A stretch of 64,000 nucleotides of DNA. It comes from Brasenia schreberi (Eukaryota > Streptophyta > Magnoliopsida > Nymphaeales > Cabombaceae). The notes below the pieces were generated by a model. It had not been told where the DNA came from. It worked only from the letters and a program-made list of their open reading frames with translations, and did no database searches. Below are positions 1 through 10,300 of the stretch, one piece after another (position 1 is the first letter of the stretch; each line of letters starts with the position of its first letter). The position numbers were made by a program, and so were the translations under genes. The stretch is from NCBI GenBank assembly GCA_036023115.1, contig JAYKKT010000073.1, forward strand, positions 12,959,001-13,023,000, written 5' to 3'.

Positions 1-487
1 TGAGTCTAGACTCAGTCCGACCCACAATCACCAGTAATGCCCAAATCAGTCGTCACAATTTGTGGTGTGGGTCTGTGTCTGGACCCAATCCAATCCACAA
101 TTCATTACATATGTGCTTGGAGTCACTAGAAAAAATTCTTTTGCCCAGGCACAAGTAACTCGGTCTTAGAAGACACGACTTCAAAGATGACCCACGTGAT
201 TGGTGGCTGGAACCCGAATCGACACGACTCTATTTTTTCTTCGTCGAGTAGTTTATGCGTAGGAATGAAGGATAGGAATAATTCATCACATCTAATATTT
301 ATATTTGACAAAGAAAAAGAGTGCGTAGAATGGCATCTAAATCCTCAACCACTCACAACCGAATATCAAGATGATGTGTCAGCATCTTCTTTTGTCTACG
401 CAACATTCCACTTAAAGTTTAACCATATACATAATATCATATTTCTTAAGTTTTCCTTTTTTTTGTTAAAAGAAAGGGCAGAAATCT
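1..487. other. non-coding, no gene seen
   Basis: The first 110 bases are rich in GGTCC/GGACC-type words, similar in flavour to other repeat-derived stretches near 5.4-5.9 and 34.9-35.2 kb. Short open frames here have no recognisable domain and no splice context. Nothing else is supported. Confidence 0.5.
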
Positions 488-580
488 AACACACACCATG
501 CATGCATGCACCCTCTGGGAGTCGAACTCCCCACTGGCAGCATCTGCACCAAGGCGCTCTGCCGTTGAGCTAACAGTCTG
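488..580 (-). repeat. tRNA-derived SINE fragment
   Basis: Read on the - strand, a tRNA-like A box (TAGCTCAACGGCAGAGCG, about 556-573) is followed by a B box (GGGAGTTCGACTCCC, about 516-531). This is the internal RNA polymerase III promoter arrangement. The tail reads GGGTGCATGCATGCATG. No cloverleaf with a matching acceptor stem can be drawn, so it is a SINE head and not a tRNA gene. It resembles the copies at 57070-57190 and 56341-56470. Confidence 0.6.
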
Positions 581-1776
581 TGTGCATATTCATTAGGTTT
601 TGAAACATCGACTCATGGCAATTCTAGATCAGCTTGAGGATAAGCTCCGTTCAGTTCCTCCCCAGCTCGCTTATGTTACGTTTATGTTCGACAGAGTTGA
701 ACATGAGTTCGCCTCGCGAAGTTCATGAAAAAGTCAAGTTGAACTCATGCAGACTCTCTGTACCAGTGGCCGATCTACATTGAGGCAAGGTGGGGCGACC
801 GTCTCTACTAAATTTTAAAAAGCCAATGAAAAAGTTATGGGGACGATTGAATCCACGGCTATTATACATAGTTCGCCCCACCTTATATGGTCCAACGGAC
901 AGTTTGCTCAATGTTCATGGTGGATCATCTATATATTCCTTCGGCAATGGTACGTATGACTTTGAGCATGAGCCAAACCAAATATAAAAACGAGTTTGAA
1001 CGAGCTGAAATAAACTTAACTCACGATGGATTTAATATTAACATTGATTGATATTAAATTTTTTATTAATAAGTTCATGATAATGATTAATATTCTATGT
1101 AAACATCCTTAAAAATCTCAACCATTCGAGCATTGAAATAAACAGTTGGGATTTGAATTGTATTATTAAATTAGTTAATTAATATTTTTAAAATATTTGA
1201 TTCATTCAAAAATTAAAATTATTTAACATTTAACATTAATATTCATTAACTAACATAACAATTATTAGATAATATTAATTGCATAATGAAGTCAACCGTG
1301 AAAACACAAAGTTTTCCTTAAATTAATTTCTAAAAATCTAAATATTAAAACAACCTGCCGAACGAGCCATATTGAATTTGTTTGGCTCGTTTGCCAGCAT
1401 ACAATACATTAAAGTTACACCCAGAGCTTTACTCAATCATAGGGCTCTTTAACGCCATTGTTGTTGGTGGGAGTTCAACTTTCAGAGAGTACATGTGTAG
1501 GGCTGTGAGCGTTAGGGTATGATTTCCTCTTAAAAAAAAGTTGTGAGATGGCACTACAACTTTATATCACGCAGGGCCAAGTCAAGTGAAGTGAGATAAA
1601 AAGAAAACAAAGAAGTTTATATTTTCCAAGGCCAAGTTAAAGTCTTAGGTAAAGAGGAGAAAGAGAAAAATGAGAGAGAGAGAGAGTAACGGGTCGTGTA
1701 GAGCAGATAGGCAATTGGATGTCATGCACAAAAAGCCACCATGCTTTCTATATTTTTTTTCCTTACATATCCTACC

Positions 1777-1871
<95 letters not shown>

Positions 1872-2133
1872 GTCAAGTACTTGTTATCTCGCACCCGATT
1901 CAAACCCCTCAAATCAAGTCGGGTAATCCCCATACCTAAAAAAGGTCAGTGCAGGTATCCCCCCGCCTCTTCGTGTCGGGACTGTACGGGTGGAGCCAAA
2001 GTTAGCCATAAAAAGAAAGAGAGGAAGTCTCAGACTCCTTGGGCACCAAGAAATCGTTCACTGTTGCAATTTAGAGAGACGGGGGTGGGGGGAAAGTCTG
2101 CGATTCCTTGGAGACCAAGGAACCATCCCTTCT
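581..2133. other. non-coding, AT-rich, with TA microsatellite
   Basis: AT-rich intergenic DNA. A pure TA dinucleotide tract runs from about 1782 to 1868. A phrase near 767 (CAGTGGCCGATCTACATT) recurs in diverged form near 25340 and 25908, which suggests scattered fragments of one repeat family. The long open frames across the TA tract encode only Ile-Tyr repeats and are not genes. Confidence 0.6.
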
Positions 2134-2139
2134 TATAAA
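2134..2139 (+). promoter_or_regulatory. candidate TATA box of the DUF2828 pseudogene
   Basis: TATAAA lies 114 nt before the ATG at 2253 of the DUF2828-like head, on the same strand. The spacing fits a plant core promoter with a leader of about 80 nt. It is an inference from position only. Confidence 0.35.
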
Positions 2140-2252
2140 CAGCCATCTGCCATCCAACAACAATACATCAAAATTTTCCCACCTGAAACTCCCCGTTTGC
2201 TGAGAAAGCATTTCCTACTCTGCTCGTTGAAGACTGCCACCCAGCCAAACCA

Positions 2253-2509
2253 ATGGCTTCTCCAATAGTGCTACTCGGTCCCCCAGAAATCCGCAATCTC
2301 TCAAACGAATGCTTCAGCACTACAGCAAGCAATTCAGATGATCGTCCTTCACCTGAACCAGATCTTGCCGCCGTCGTCCCGGCGGCTGATTCCGGCCATG
2401 ATCCGTCGACTTTACCAGCAGGGGATGAAACTCCATGAAACCGATTCATAGACCTATTGACAAGTCAATTCAACAATCTAAGCACGGTGCAGCTGTAAGT
2501 TATAGCAAG
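2253..2509 (+). pseudogene. DUF2828 (L728-like) protein, N-terminal part, broken
   Basis: The frame starts MASPIVLLGPPEIRN, like the N termini of plant DUF2828 proteins, whose function is unknown. It runs 61 codons to a TGA at about 2436. In the same frame directly after that stop comes NRFIDLLTSQFNNLSTV, which matches the family's 'NPFIDLMV' segment, so the TGA sits inside the ancestral coding region. Homology ends at about 2509. The conserved C terminus of the same family reappears at 4002-4322 on the same strand, with gypsy sequence between. The middle of the protein, several hundred residues in intact members, is missing. A plausible TATA box lies upstream at 2134. The family assignment rests on remembered motif similarity, supported by the tail found 1.5 kb downstream. 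Confidence 0.6.
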
Positions 2510-3399
2510 TAATCGATGAGAACTTGAGGCGCTGTGAAATTTTGAAAGACGGTTCCTTTTCAAATTTCACCATATTTACTTTTTAAAAAATCAAAATGTT
2601 TTATTAAATGATTATAAGTTACATTTCAGATGAATCAAAGCACAGTAAAAAAAAATTTAAGAAAAGAAAGCCCAACTTTAAAGAGAAATACTCAATATAT
2701 AAATATGAATATTCCTTAAATACAATAACAAGAAAAAAATTGGAAAAGAATCGTGAACCGTGGTCGACTTTATCACCTATTTAATTCAGGGAGATTTTTG
2801 TATGGGTAATTCAGGAAGACGTGACATGGAGGATCCTTTCCTAGCGTCGGGCGGCCAGCTCCCTAGTGGCTACGCTTGCCTTTTCACACACTCACTCTCT
2901 TCTTTAGGCTTAGGTTGACTCATACATACAGTAGATATGAGTTAAGCGAAACAGGAACAGTTTAGCTTTATTGAGAGGTTTATAATAATTAGACTCTCTA
3001 ACTCAATGACTAGCTCAAGCTCTTAGTCGAAATCTCTCAACCAACACCTCTTGGCATCGTTTATAGAGGGGCTAAGTCGGTTAGGAGGTTCAAGCCCTCT
3101 CTAGAGCCTTCGAAGAATATTTCGATGGAATATACTTGGTTCAGTTACGCGTAGTTGGACCCAAGCTTGCCCTCTAGAACCCAGTAGTCCTAAATGTTTC
3201 TAGCCTTACCTGGTTATTAGTTACATGTACGGGTCCCGTTGGATTACTCGGTTACACTTCTTACAACAAACAAGTGAGACATAAGAGAGGTTTGTTTCTA
3301 GAACGTGTGTGCTATGTTAATCAGTCCCGTCACAATTCTCTCCCAGCTAACTCTGGACTTGCCCTCGAGGCCTCATAATAAGCATGTAGAAGGTGCTCG
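2510..3399. other. non-coding, possibly LTR-derived
   Basis: No gene is visible. It lies on the 3' side of the - strand gypsy integrase remnant (3400-3995), where the 3' LTR of that element would be expected. The stretch from about 2900 to 3390 has the mixed composition of an LTR, but no TG...CA ends or polypurine tract could be fixed. Confidence 0.3.
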
Positions 3400-3995
3400 T
3401 ACTGTGTCTACCGCCGGGGTCCCACACCATCCACCGAATGTGCCATCACCGCCGTGACTGTAAGAATGTCCTCTTTAACAAATGGCGTAGGTTGACGTTC
3501 CAATCTGTTTAGGTCCTTGTGGTATCTCTTTAGTTGTGAAACATAGAAAACCGAGTGTAATTTCAACCTATCCGTCATACTTTGCCTTAAGACTGCACTT
3601 GTAAACCTGCATCGGGTATTCGGAAGGCACACAAATTCTCCGATGTTGAACTCGATTGTGCATGCTTTATCCTCCGTACACGCACTTGATTGAGGGAGGT
3701 TTTGGCCTCCTTATACAAGGTTTGCCTCTCCCGCACCTCATGGAGACCGATTGGACAACTACTCCTACTATCATCCGCTTGTATCAATTCCAGCGGTTGT
3801 CACGCCATCGCAAGCTCAAAGGAACTCATTCCCGTGGACGAGCTTCAGCGGGCATTGTAGCTAAATTGTGCTACCATAAGTAAGGACACCCAATTTTTTT
3901 GATTGATTGTCACATAATGGCACAGGTACATATCCAAAGAGTTCACTATCTTGGTTTGGTCGTCCGTTTGTGGATGATGTGCTCATAAGAAGAAC
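3400..3995 (-). mobile_element. degenerate Ty3/gypsy integrase C-terminal fragment
   Basis: On the - strand, from about 3990 downwards, the sequence reads as a decayed integrase 'HPQTDGQTE' region (STNGRPNQDSELFG in one frame). It is followed by the end of the integrase and the linker to the chromo-like tail, where LHSVFYVSQLKRYHKD (about 3520-3560) corresponds to the gypsy 'IHPVFHVSQLKK' motif. Several frameshifts and stops interrupt it. It separates the head and tail of the DUF2828 pseudogene, so this element, or a larger one since reduced, probably inserted into that gene. LTRs and target duplication were not identified. Confidence 0.65.
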
Positions 3996-4001
3996 AATCA
4001 G

Positions 4002-4322
4002 ATGTTCATCCTCCTCCTTGTCTTAAGTGACATGGAATTGGACGAGGCATCGGCAAACCCATGGGAAACCGAATACATGGCGATAGAGAGGAAATTCAGA
4101 GAATGTGGGTACGAAATGCCATCGGAAACCGTCTTCTGGAACCTCCGTGATTCGCTGTCGACGCTGGAGATGGGCACTCAGAAAGGAGTGGCACTTGTTA
4201 GCTGGTTTTCGAAGAACTTATTGAAGTTTTTCATGGAAAATGATGGAGAAATTGATCCTGTGAGTGTCATGGAAGATGCCTTATCTGGAGAAGAATATGT
4301 AGAGCTGGTTGTAATGGATTGA
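4002..4322 (+). pseudogene. DUF2828 (L728-like) protein, C-terminal part
   Basis: One open frame encodes a complete DUF2828 C terminus. It contains LSDMELDEASANPWETEY, then FWNLRDS, GTQKGVALVSWFSKNLLK and the closing SGEEYVELVVMD with a natural stop. In intact family members these motifs end the vWA-like domain, and the 'DME' acid cluster is conserved. The frame is open for about 106 codons with no lesion, so the decay of the gene is due mainly to the internal stop upstream and the loss of the middle. It has no start of its own in family terms: the first ATG at 4002 lies inside the conserved domain. It could be transcribed from a neighbouring promoter, but nothing shows that. Confidence 0.75.
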
Positions 4323-4971
4323 ATCATAACAAATGCTTAAAGTTTTCATTGTTTTTATGAATTGCTGCAGGCAAATAAGATCTATGTGATAGGTGCCTTT
4401 CTTGGATTTTGGTTGCAGAATCTGATTGCAAATCCATCATCGATAAGTTGGAGGGAACTTAATACACGGGTTGTGAGATGTTTCCTTTTTATTGTATTGA
4501 TATGAATCGACTTATGATCAATCCAGATGTTATTTTCTACCCATTTCAATTTCAATGGCACGAGTATAATTTAAATTATTTTAAAAAAATAGAAAACATG
4601 AAAAAAATTGTTATCATACTTCTACCATTCAAAAAGATGAACATAAGTGATGAACCCCGAAGGTCACTTATTTATTTATAATAATTAGCTTCATAATCAG
4701 TTCATACGACGAGTCTTAATCATATTTCAAGCTGGTTCACTTCATAACGAGTCCTAATCATAATCCAAACTGTTTTTTCCTCTTAGAAGAAGAGAAGCAT
4801 TTGTCTCGATGACAAAAATTCCCTCTTCGTTTGATGACGGAGAACCACGGTTTCGGATTAGTGCATGAAACTTTGTCCAGGATCCACAATCCATACAAGT
4901 TGGACTCGGATTGGCCCTGCAATGTAGAGTCCAGTATGCTGTGTTTGGCCTACCAACTCCATCGACCAATC
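4323..4971. other. non-coding
   Basis: AT-rich DNA downstream of the DUF2828 tail. Positions 4368-4420 could hold residual 3' UTR. No gene, RNA or clear repeat is recognised. Confidence 0.5.
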
Positions 4972-5450
4972 TAGACATGTTTGGTTCTCACTAAACTACA
5001 ACCGCTGGTTCTAAACCGCTCAAAACTTAGACCCCATAACCGAACTGGACCGGGTCTGTTTCCGTTATGGTTTCAGAACCATCGGTTTTGGGCAGTTCTG
5101 ATTTGAGCCTCCAAGCGCTCGGAATCAATAACTATATTAAAAAATATAATTTTTTTTTTAAATAACACCGAAACCACTGGTCTCGATTGTGGTTCCAGTT
5201 TTATAAAGGTGAAACCAAAACTGAATTGGATGGTTCCTGATTCAGGTTCCAGTTTCACCGGTTCTGGGTTCAACCGGTTCCTAGTCCAGTTCAATTAAAA
5301 CTGGCTGGGTCTAGGCCGACCGTCGGCAGCTTCGGGCAAAGCTAAGTCCATGAACAAGGGCTCCATATAAGAGAATAACTTGTGCAAATCACGCTGCGTC
5401 GTGTGAATTTGGGCCCAGAATCACTTTCTGGTGCGTCTAGACTTACATCC
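4972..5450. mobile_element. non-autonomous hAT-like element, diverged
   Basis: It begins TAGACATGTTTGGTTC and is filled with CCGGTTC/GAACC(A/G) words in both orientations, as in the better-preserved element at 22035-22667, which begins TAGACATGTCCGG. A right end resembling that element (GTCTAGACTTACATCC) is near 5433. No matching 8-bp target duplication was found, so the right border is uncertain. Confidence 0.45.
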
Positions 5451-6537
5451 AACTTGACCCAAGCCAAAGGGTCCAATATCAGACCCAACGAGAACACTGA
5501 AAACACCAGACTGAGTCTGTAATTGGATCCAATTTATAACCAGAATTGAAGGTTGGCAGAAACCGTACTGGCTAGCTCATCTCGAACCCAAGATGAACCA
5601 TTCAAAAGAGTTGTGTCAATTAGTAAAGTTGAATGGGCCATAGGTTGGCTTGCTTGAGTTCCATGAGAACCAATTTGAGATAGGGGACCAACGAATGGAA
5701 GATCCGATCCATGGTCTACTAGTGGCATATTGGGCACCCTAAAGCAATGACCCACGAATCTGGTAGATGGTAAATCAGGTCAACAGGTCGAGTTCAGTTC
5801 CTGTCACCCGGGTCCGGATTGAAAGCAGGTTGATTCAGAACCGACAGGTTGGGTCCAGGTTGACACAACTGCAACCCGTTGGGTCACGCGTAAGATACGT
5901 ATCCCCTCCTTTTTAACAAGCCTCCCGTATGCTAACATTACGTGCTATCATATCCAAATAATCTCATCATTCAATTTGAAAAATTGACAATTGAGATTTA
6001 AATTTTAAAAGTAAAAAGTATATTTCATACTACTTTCAAGTATATTTATTTCAAAAAAGAATTTTTATTTTTCAATACATCTTAACCATTCATGTTTCAA
6101 ACTGAATGGTTGAGAATTATTTGAATATATTAGTATATACATAATGTCTTTCATATTTGAATTATAAATATTGTTGTATTTTTGTACTTTACATTTAGTG
6201 CATCATGTATATTAAATACAAAGTAATTAAAATATTCATCTTTAATCTTAAAGATCGAACGATGAAACCATTTATACACTAAGATCTTAGTATACCGAAA
6301 AACATTTTTCGTTTGAAACTCCCTCTCTCTCTATATATATACAGGATCTTGTCTACGTGCTTACTTATTTTTTTTTACGTGTCATGAATATAATTTGAAA
6401 ATATTTAAGAGTTTTCATAATAATAAAGTTTGAAAAATGATTATGGCAAGGATTTTATTTCTCTCTCCTTATTTCTCTCTATTTATTTATCTATCTATCT
6501 ATCTATCTATATATATATATATATATATATCTATCTA

Positions 6538-6575
<38 letters not shown>

Positions 6576-6911
6576 CAAGATTGAAAAGTGAGAAATATAT
6601 ACTTAGATCACCCTCACTAGTGCTTTTTGGTTTTCAATATTTTGAATCGTATGGCTGAAATTGATTTGGACAGAATTTAGTTTGCATTCTCAAACTTATA
6701 TATATACTCTTTTGTTAGTACGCTTTGGGACGAACCAGACCCGGTAATTTGGTCGGTTGGGGTTGGGTCTGAAGCTGCCACCTCTGTCTGAAAGGGAACG
6801 TAGACTTGCATTCTGTTATTAAGGCATTTTTGTTATTATCATCGAATATTTATACCGAACTACAGACCGCCCTGGCTCGTCCTCACGCTCGTCCCATTTT
6901 CTGATCCGTCA
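5451..6911. other. non-coding with CTAT/AT microsatellites
   Basis: GGTTG/GGGTCC-rich DNA to about 5900, then AT-rich DNA. A compound (CTAT)n-(AT)n tract occupies about 6484-6572. The last 200 bases before 6912 would include the promoter of the LCB2 pseudogene. No gene was found. Confidence 0.5.
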
Positions 6912-6950
6912 TCTCTCTCTCACTCTCTCTCTCTCTCACACACACACACA
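6912..6950 (+). repeat. (CT)n(CA)n tract in the LCB2 leader
   Basis: A CT run passes into a CA run about 110 nt before the LCB2-like ATG at 7063. Pyrimidine-rich dinucleotide tracts are common in plant 5' UTRs, so this is probably leader sequence. Confidence 0.5.
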
Positions 6951-7369
6951 GCAGTTCCCTAGTTTCGACGTCGCCACGGATTCTCGGTCACTGAACTTGT
7001 AGGTAGTTTATCCTTTCTTCCTTCTCTAGCGCTCTCTCTTCGCTTCCTCGACGCCGATCACGATGATAACGATCCCGTACATCACCGCTTTGACGACGCT
7101 GTTTAGCTATGGGTTGCTGTTCGCGTTAGTGATCTCTTCAGGAAGTTCGTCGAATGGTCGAATTCCAAGAATCTCCATGTACTTTCTTGATCTTGTTTTC
7201 TCCTTCACCTCGTTACCTGATATTGTCAGTTCTGGTGTTTTTATTTTCGCTGCTATTATACATTTCTGGATCCGCTTTCTCCTCTCCGTTTCCGGTCATT
7301 TGTGGTTTTGATTTTTTGTTATGGTGATTTGACCTTCACCATGTTTTGTATGTTTGAGTTTGTTAAATG

Positions 7370-10300
7370 CATGGATACGGAACCGGTACCCGGTAGGGGT
7401 ATGGGGTATGCAATTTTTTTAAAAACTAAGGTACGGGTATGTTATTATTAAAAAATATAACAAAAAAATAAATTTATATAACTATATATACACAATTATA
7501 CGGAGTATTCTATATTTTAAAGAGCATTCTAGTGTTTGAAAATAATTTTATTATAAGTTTCTAACTATGAGAATATCATTTATATTCTTCTTCAAAGTAA
7601 GAACAATTAAATAGCAAAGTAAACACATACCAGAAGTCGTATATTTTATGCATTTTGTTCTCTTCGCAATGCAGTCTTCCTGCATCCCATACCCCTTTCA
7701 AGATACTTTATAGTGTAACAGGTCCACAAATATACTGTTAGAAAGTGCAATTAAACTAACAGATGGGGTTACGTGGAAGTGCAATTAAACTAACAAATGC
7801 ACAAATACACCTGCATCCAATACAAGTTTATGTTGTAGGAACAGAAAAGCACTAGCAATCAATATACCCTTTTCAATTGAGAGACAAAACTGCCTTCGAG
7901 ATAAGCATTAAGTTTCCCCCATCTTTGTCACTCTTTCAAGGAAAACGTTTACCCAGACCAGCTGCAAGTCTTTGATATTTTGTTTCTCTGTTAATCCAAG
8001 AACCCGCTTTCCCATGGGCATGGGCACTCAAGGTTAGATTACAGTGCCAACTCGTATTATTAGAGATACATGTGCCATCTTTCCCACAGTAACCAATCTT
8101 AGGACTTAAATATTTGAATATCAATAGAGATATACGAGCCATCATTCCTAGAATCCCACAGTTACCAATCTCAAGAGTTTATTCATTTCCAGAAATGAGT
8201 GACTACTAGATGGGGAATATTTATCTAGAAAGCCCATAATGGTTGCCTCCCTATAAATCTCAGGATAGCTGGAAGAAATCAAGAAGTACCACTTATTCAT
8301 AGGAACCATCAAAAGAATAATCAATTGTGATAGAAGTTTGATTACAGTTGTGAATGGTGTACAAGCTTCTTCAGCAACAAATTCATTGACATTGAGCAAA
8401 GCCATAGTTGACAAATATTTGGTATGATATGGGTACGGCATGAGAGTATGACAATTTTCTTAAAAATTAAAAATACGGATACGATAGGATGTGTATGCGT
8501 ATATATAAAAAATGCATAAATATGTCATTTAAATAACTTAAAATATTAAGTATCAATAGATAAATAAAAAAAAAATCCAAGTAAAATAAATAGTTTAAAT
8601 TAAATACTAAAGTCATTGTTAAAAATTAAACTATTTCATTATCCGCGGATAATAAGCTACTTCTCTAACTAAGTTCGTCAAGTGATAAGGATTGGCAACC
8701 TTCAAGGCTTCCATAAGCGATCGTTCATTATTTTAGTGAAAAAACTCATTTACCGCAATATCCCACATCATTGCTTTCTCCTTTCTTATAATTATTTGCT
8801 TTTCCTAGACAAGGAGACTAAGATTAATATGGACATATACTAAATCCTGAGCGCTTTTAGGATTGATCTTGTTTCCTCTTCCATGGAGTGAATGAAAAGA
8901 GTAAGAGTGCTCAATTTCTTTCACAACATGAAGATGCAGTATGCATGTCGCCCAAAGTAGCTTTAAAGCAATCCTTGAAGCGGTTAGAGCATGAACACCA
9001 TGTAAGTTAGCCACCAGATTTTGCATCTAAGGGACACACCTCTATCCGATAAGGAGTCAACAAGGCAACAAACCCTTTTCTCTCATCCAAAAATTTAGCA
9101 AACTTAACATTCACTTTTTCTCCTATCTTTCCTCATTATGTTAAAGGACCTCTTCAAGCATTTCCACTTTCTCTTAGTGAGCCCCACATCTTGATGTGGA
9201 GGAACTGCTTTGGAGTCTTTATAGCTTATTGATGGCTAATAGTACCTATATAATACCTATGTAATAAAAAAAAATATTATAAATTATCCAATCATGTTTA
9301 ATTGTAAAAAAATATTATAAATTAAAGAATCATGAATAAATTACCTGGGTTCAGTTGAATGTGCTAAACAATGAAGAGTCAGTGCTACTATTTTGTCCAA
9401 CGCTCATATAGAATTTGATTCACAACACTGTAGAAGGATGATGGTACACTCTATCTTCAACCCCACTAAATAGTGAATACTACGGCCTAGTCTTCACCTT
9501 GCTCGATCATCAAATCCCACGTACTCAATACAATCAAGTGGAGAGTAGGCGAAATCCTGTGATCGGGTATTACCTGATGAAACATATGCATAGATAGGCC
9601 TAGTAAAAGAAAGGATGACAATCCACTCCTTGTGCCACTAAGACCATCACTCAAGAAACATTGTTTTCACATGTGTCAAATTTCTCCAACATCATCTCCC
9701 CATGTGGTGTTAATCAATTTCTTCACTTCAATCACCATCTATTTGGATACCGTAGTTTTAAAAAGTTTAAAGTCTTCTTTCCCATCACTATGATGGAGAG
9801 TAAGCCGTGTGTCTGTGATGGAACAGTAAGCAACTTTAAAGTGTTGACAAATTTCATTGAATATGAGACAAGCCTTATACGTGATGATTCATGATATGAA
9901 ATTTCTAGAATAAACATAGCATCTTCAACTAAATTAGTGTATTCAATGGTATTCTGATAGACAATAACCTACGTTCTTCTCTCAGTGTTTCTAGCGCACA
10001 TAAATATTTTTCAAAGCAAGGTTTAATGTAACACATGGTGTCCAAAAAATATTAGGATAAACTGATTCAATAATCATCCCAGCTGCTCTACAAACAGGTG
10101 TATTATGTGTTATAACTTTCACAATATTTTGAGATCCAATCTCATTAGTAGCTTTCATAATTTCATCAACAATAAAGTTCTTGTCTTTCACCTCACCAGA
10201 GCAATCAATAGACTTTAAAAACATAGGGTTTGCATTTGAAATAGCCATAAAGTTAATCAAATGTCTTCTTTGTACATCAATCCATCCATCTATAACTATG

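Noticed and set aside
1670..2138. Long + strand frames across a TA tract
   Set aside because: They consist largely of Ile-Tyr repeats from the TA microsatellite, with no splice or domain support.
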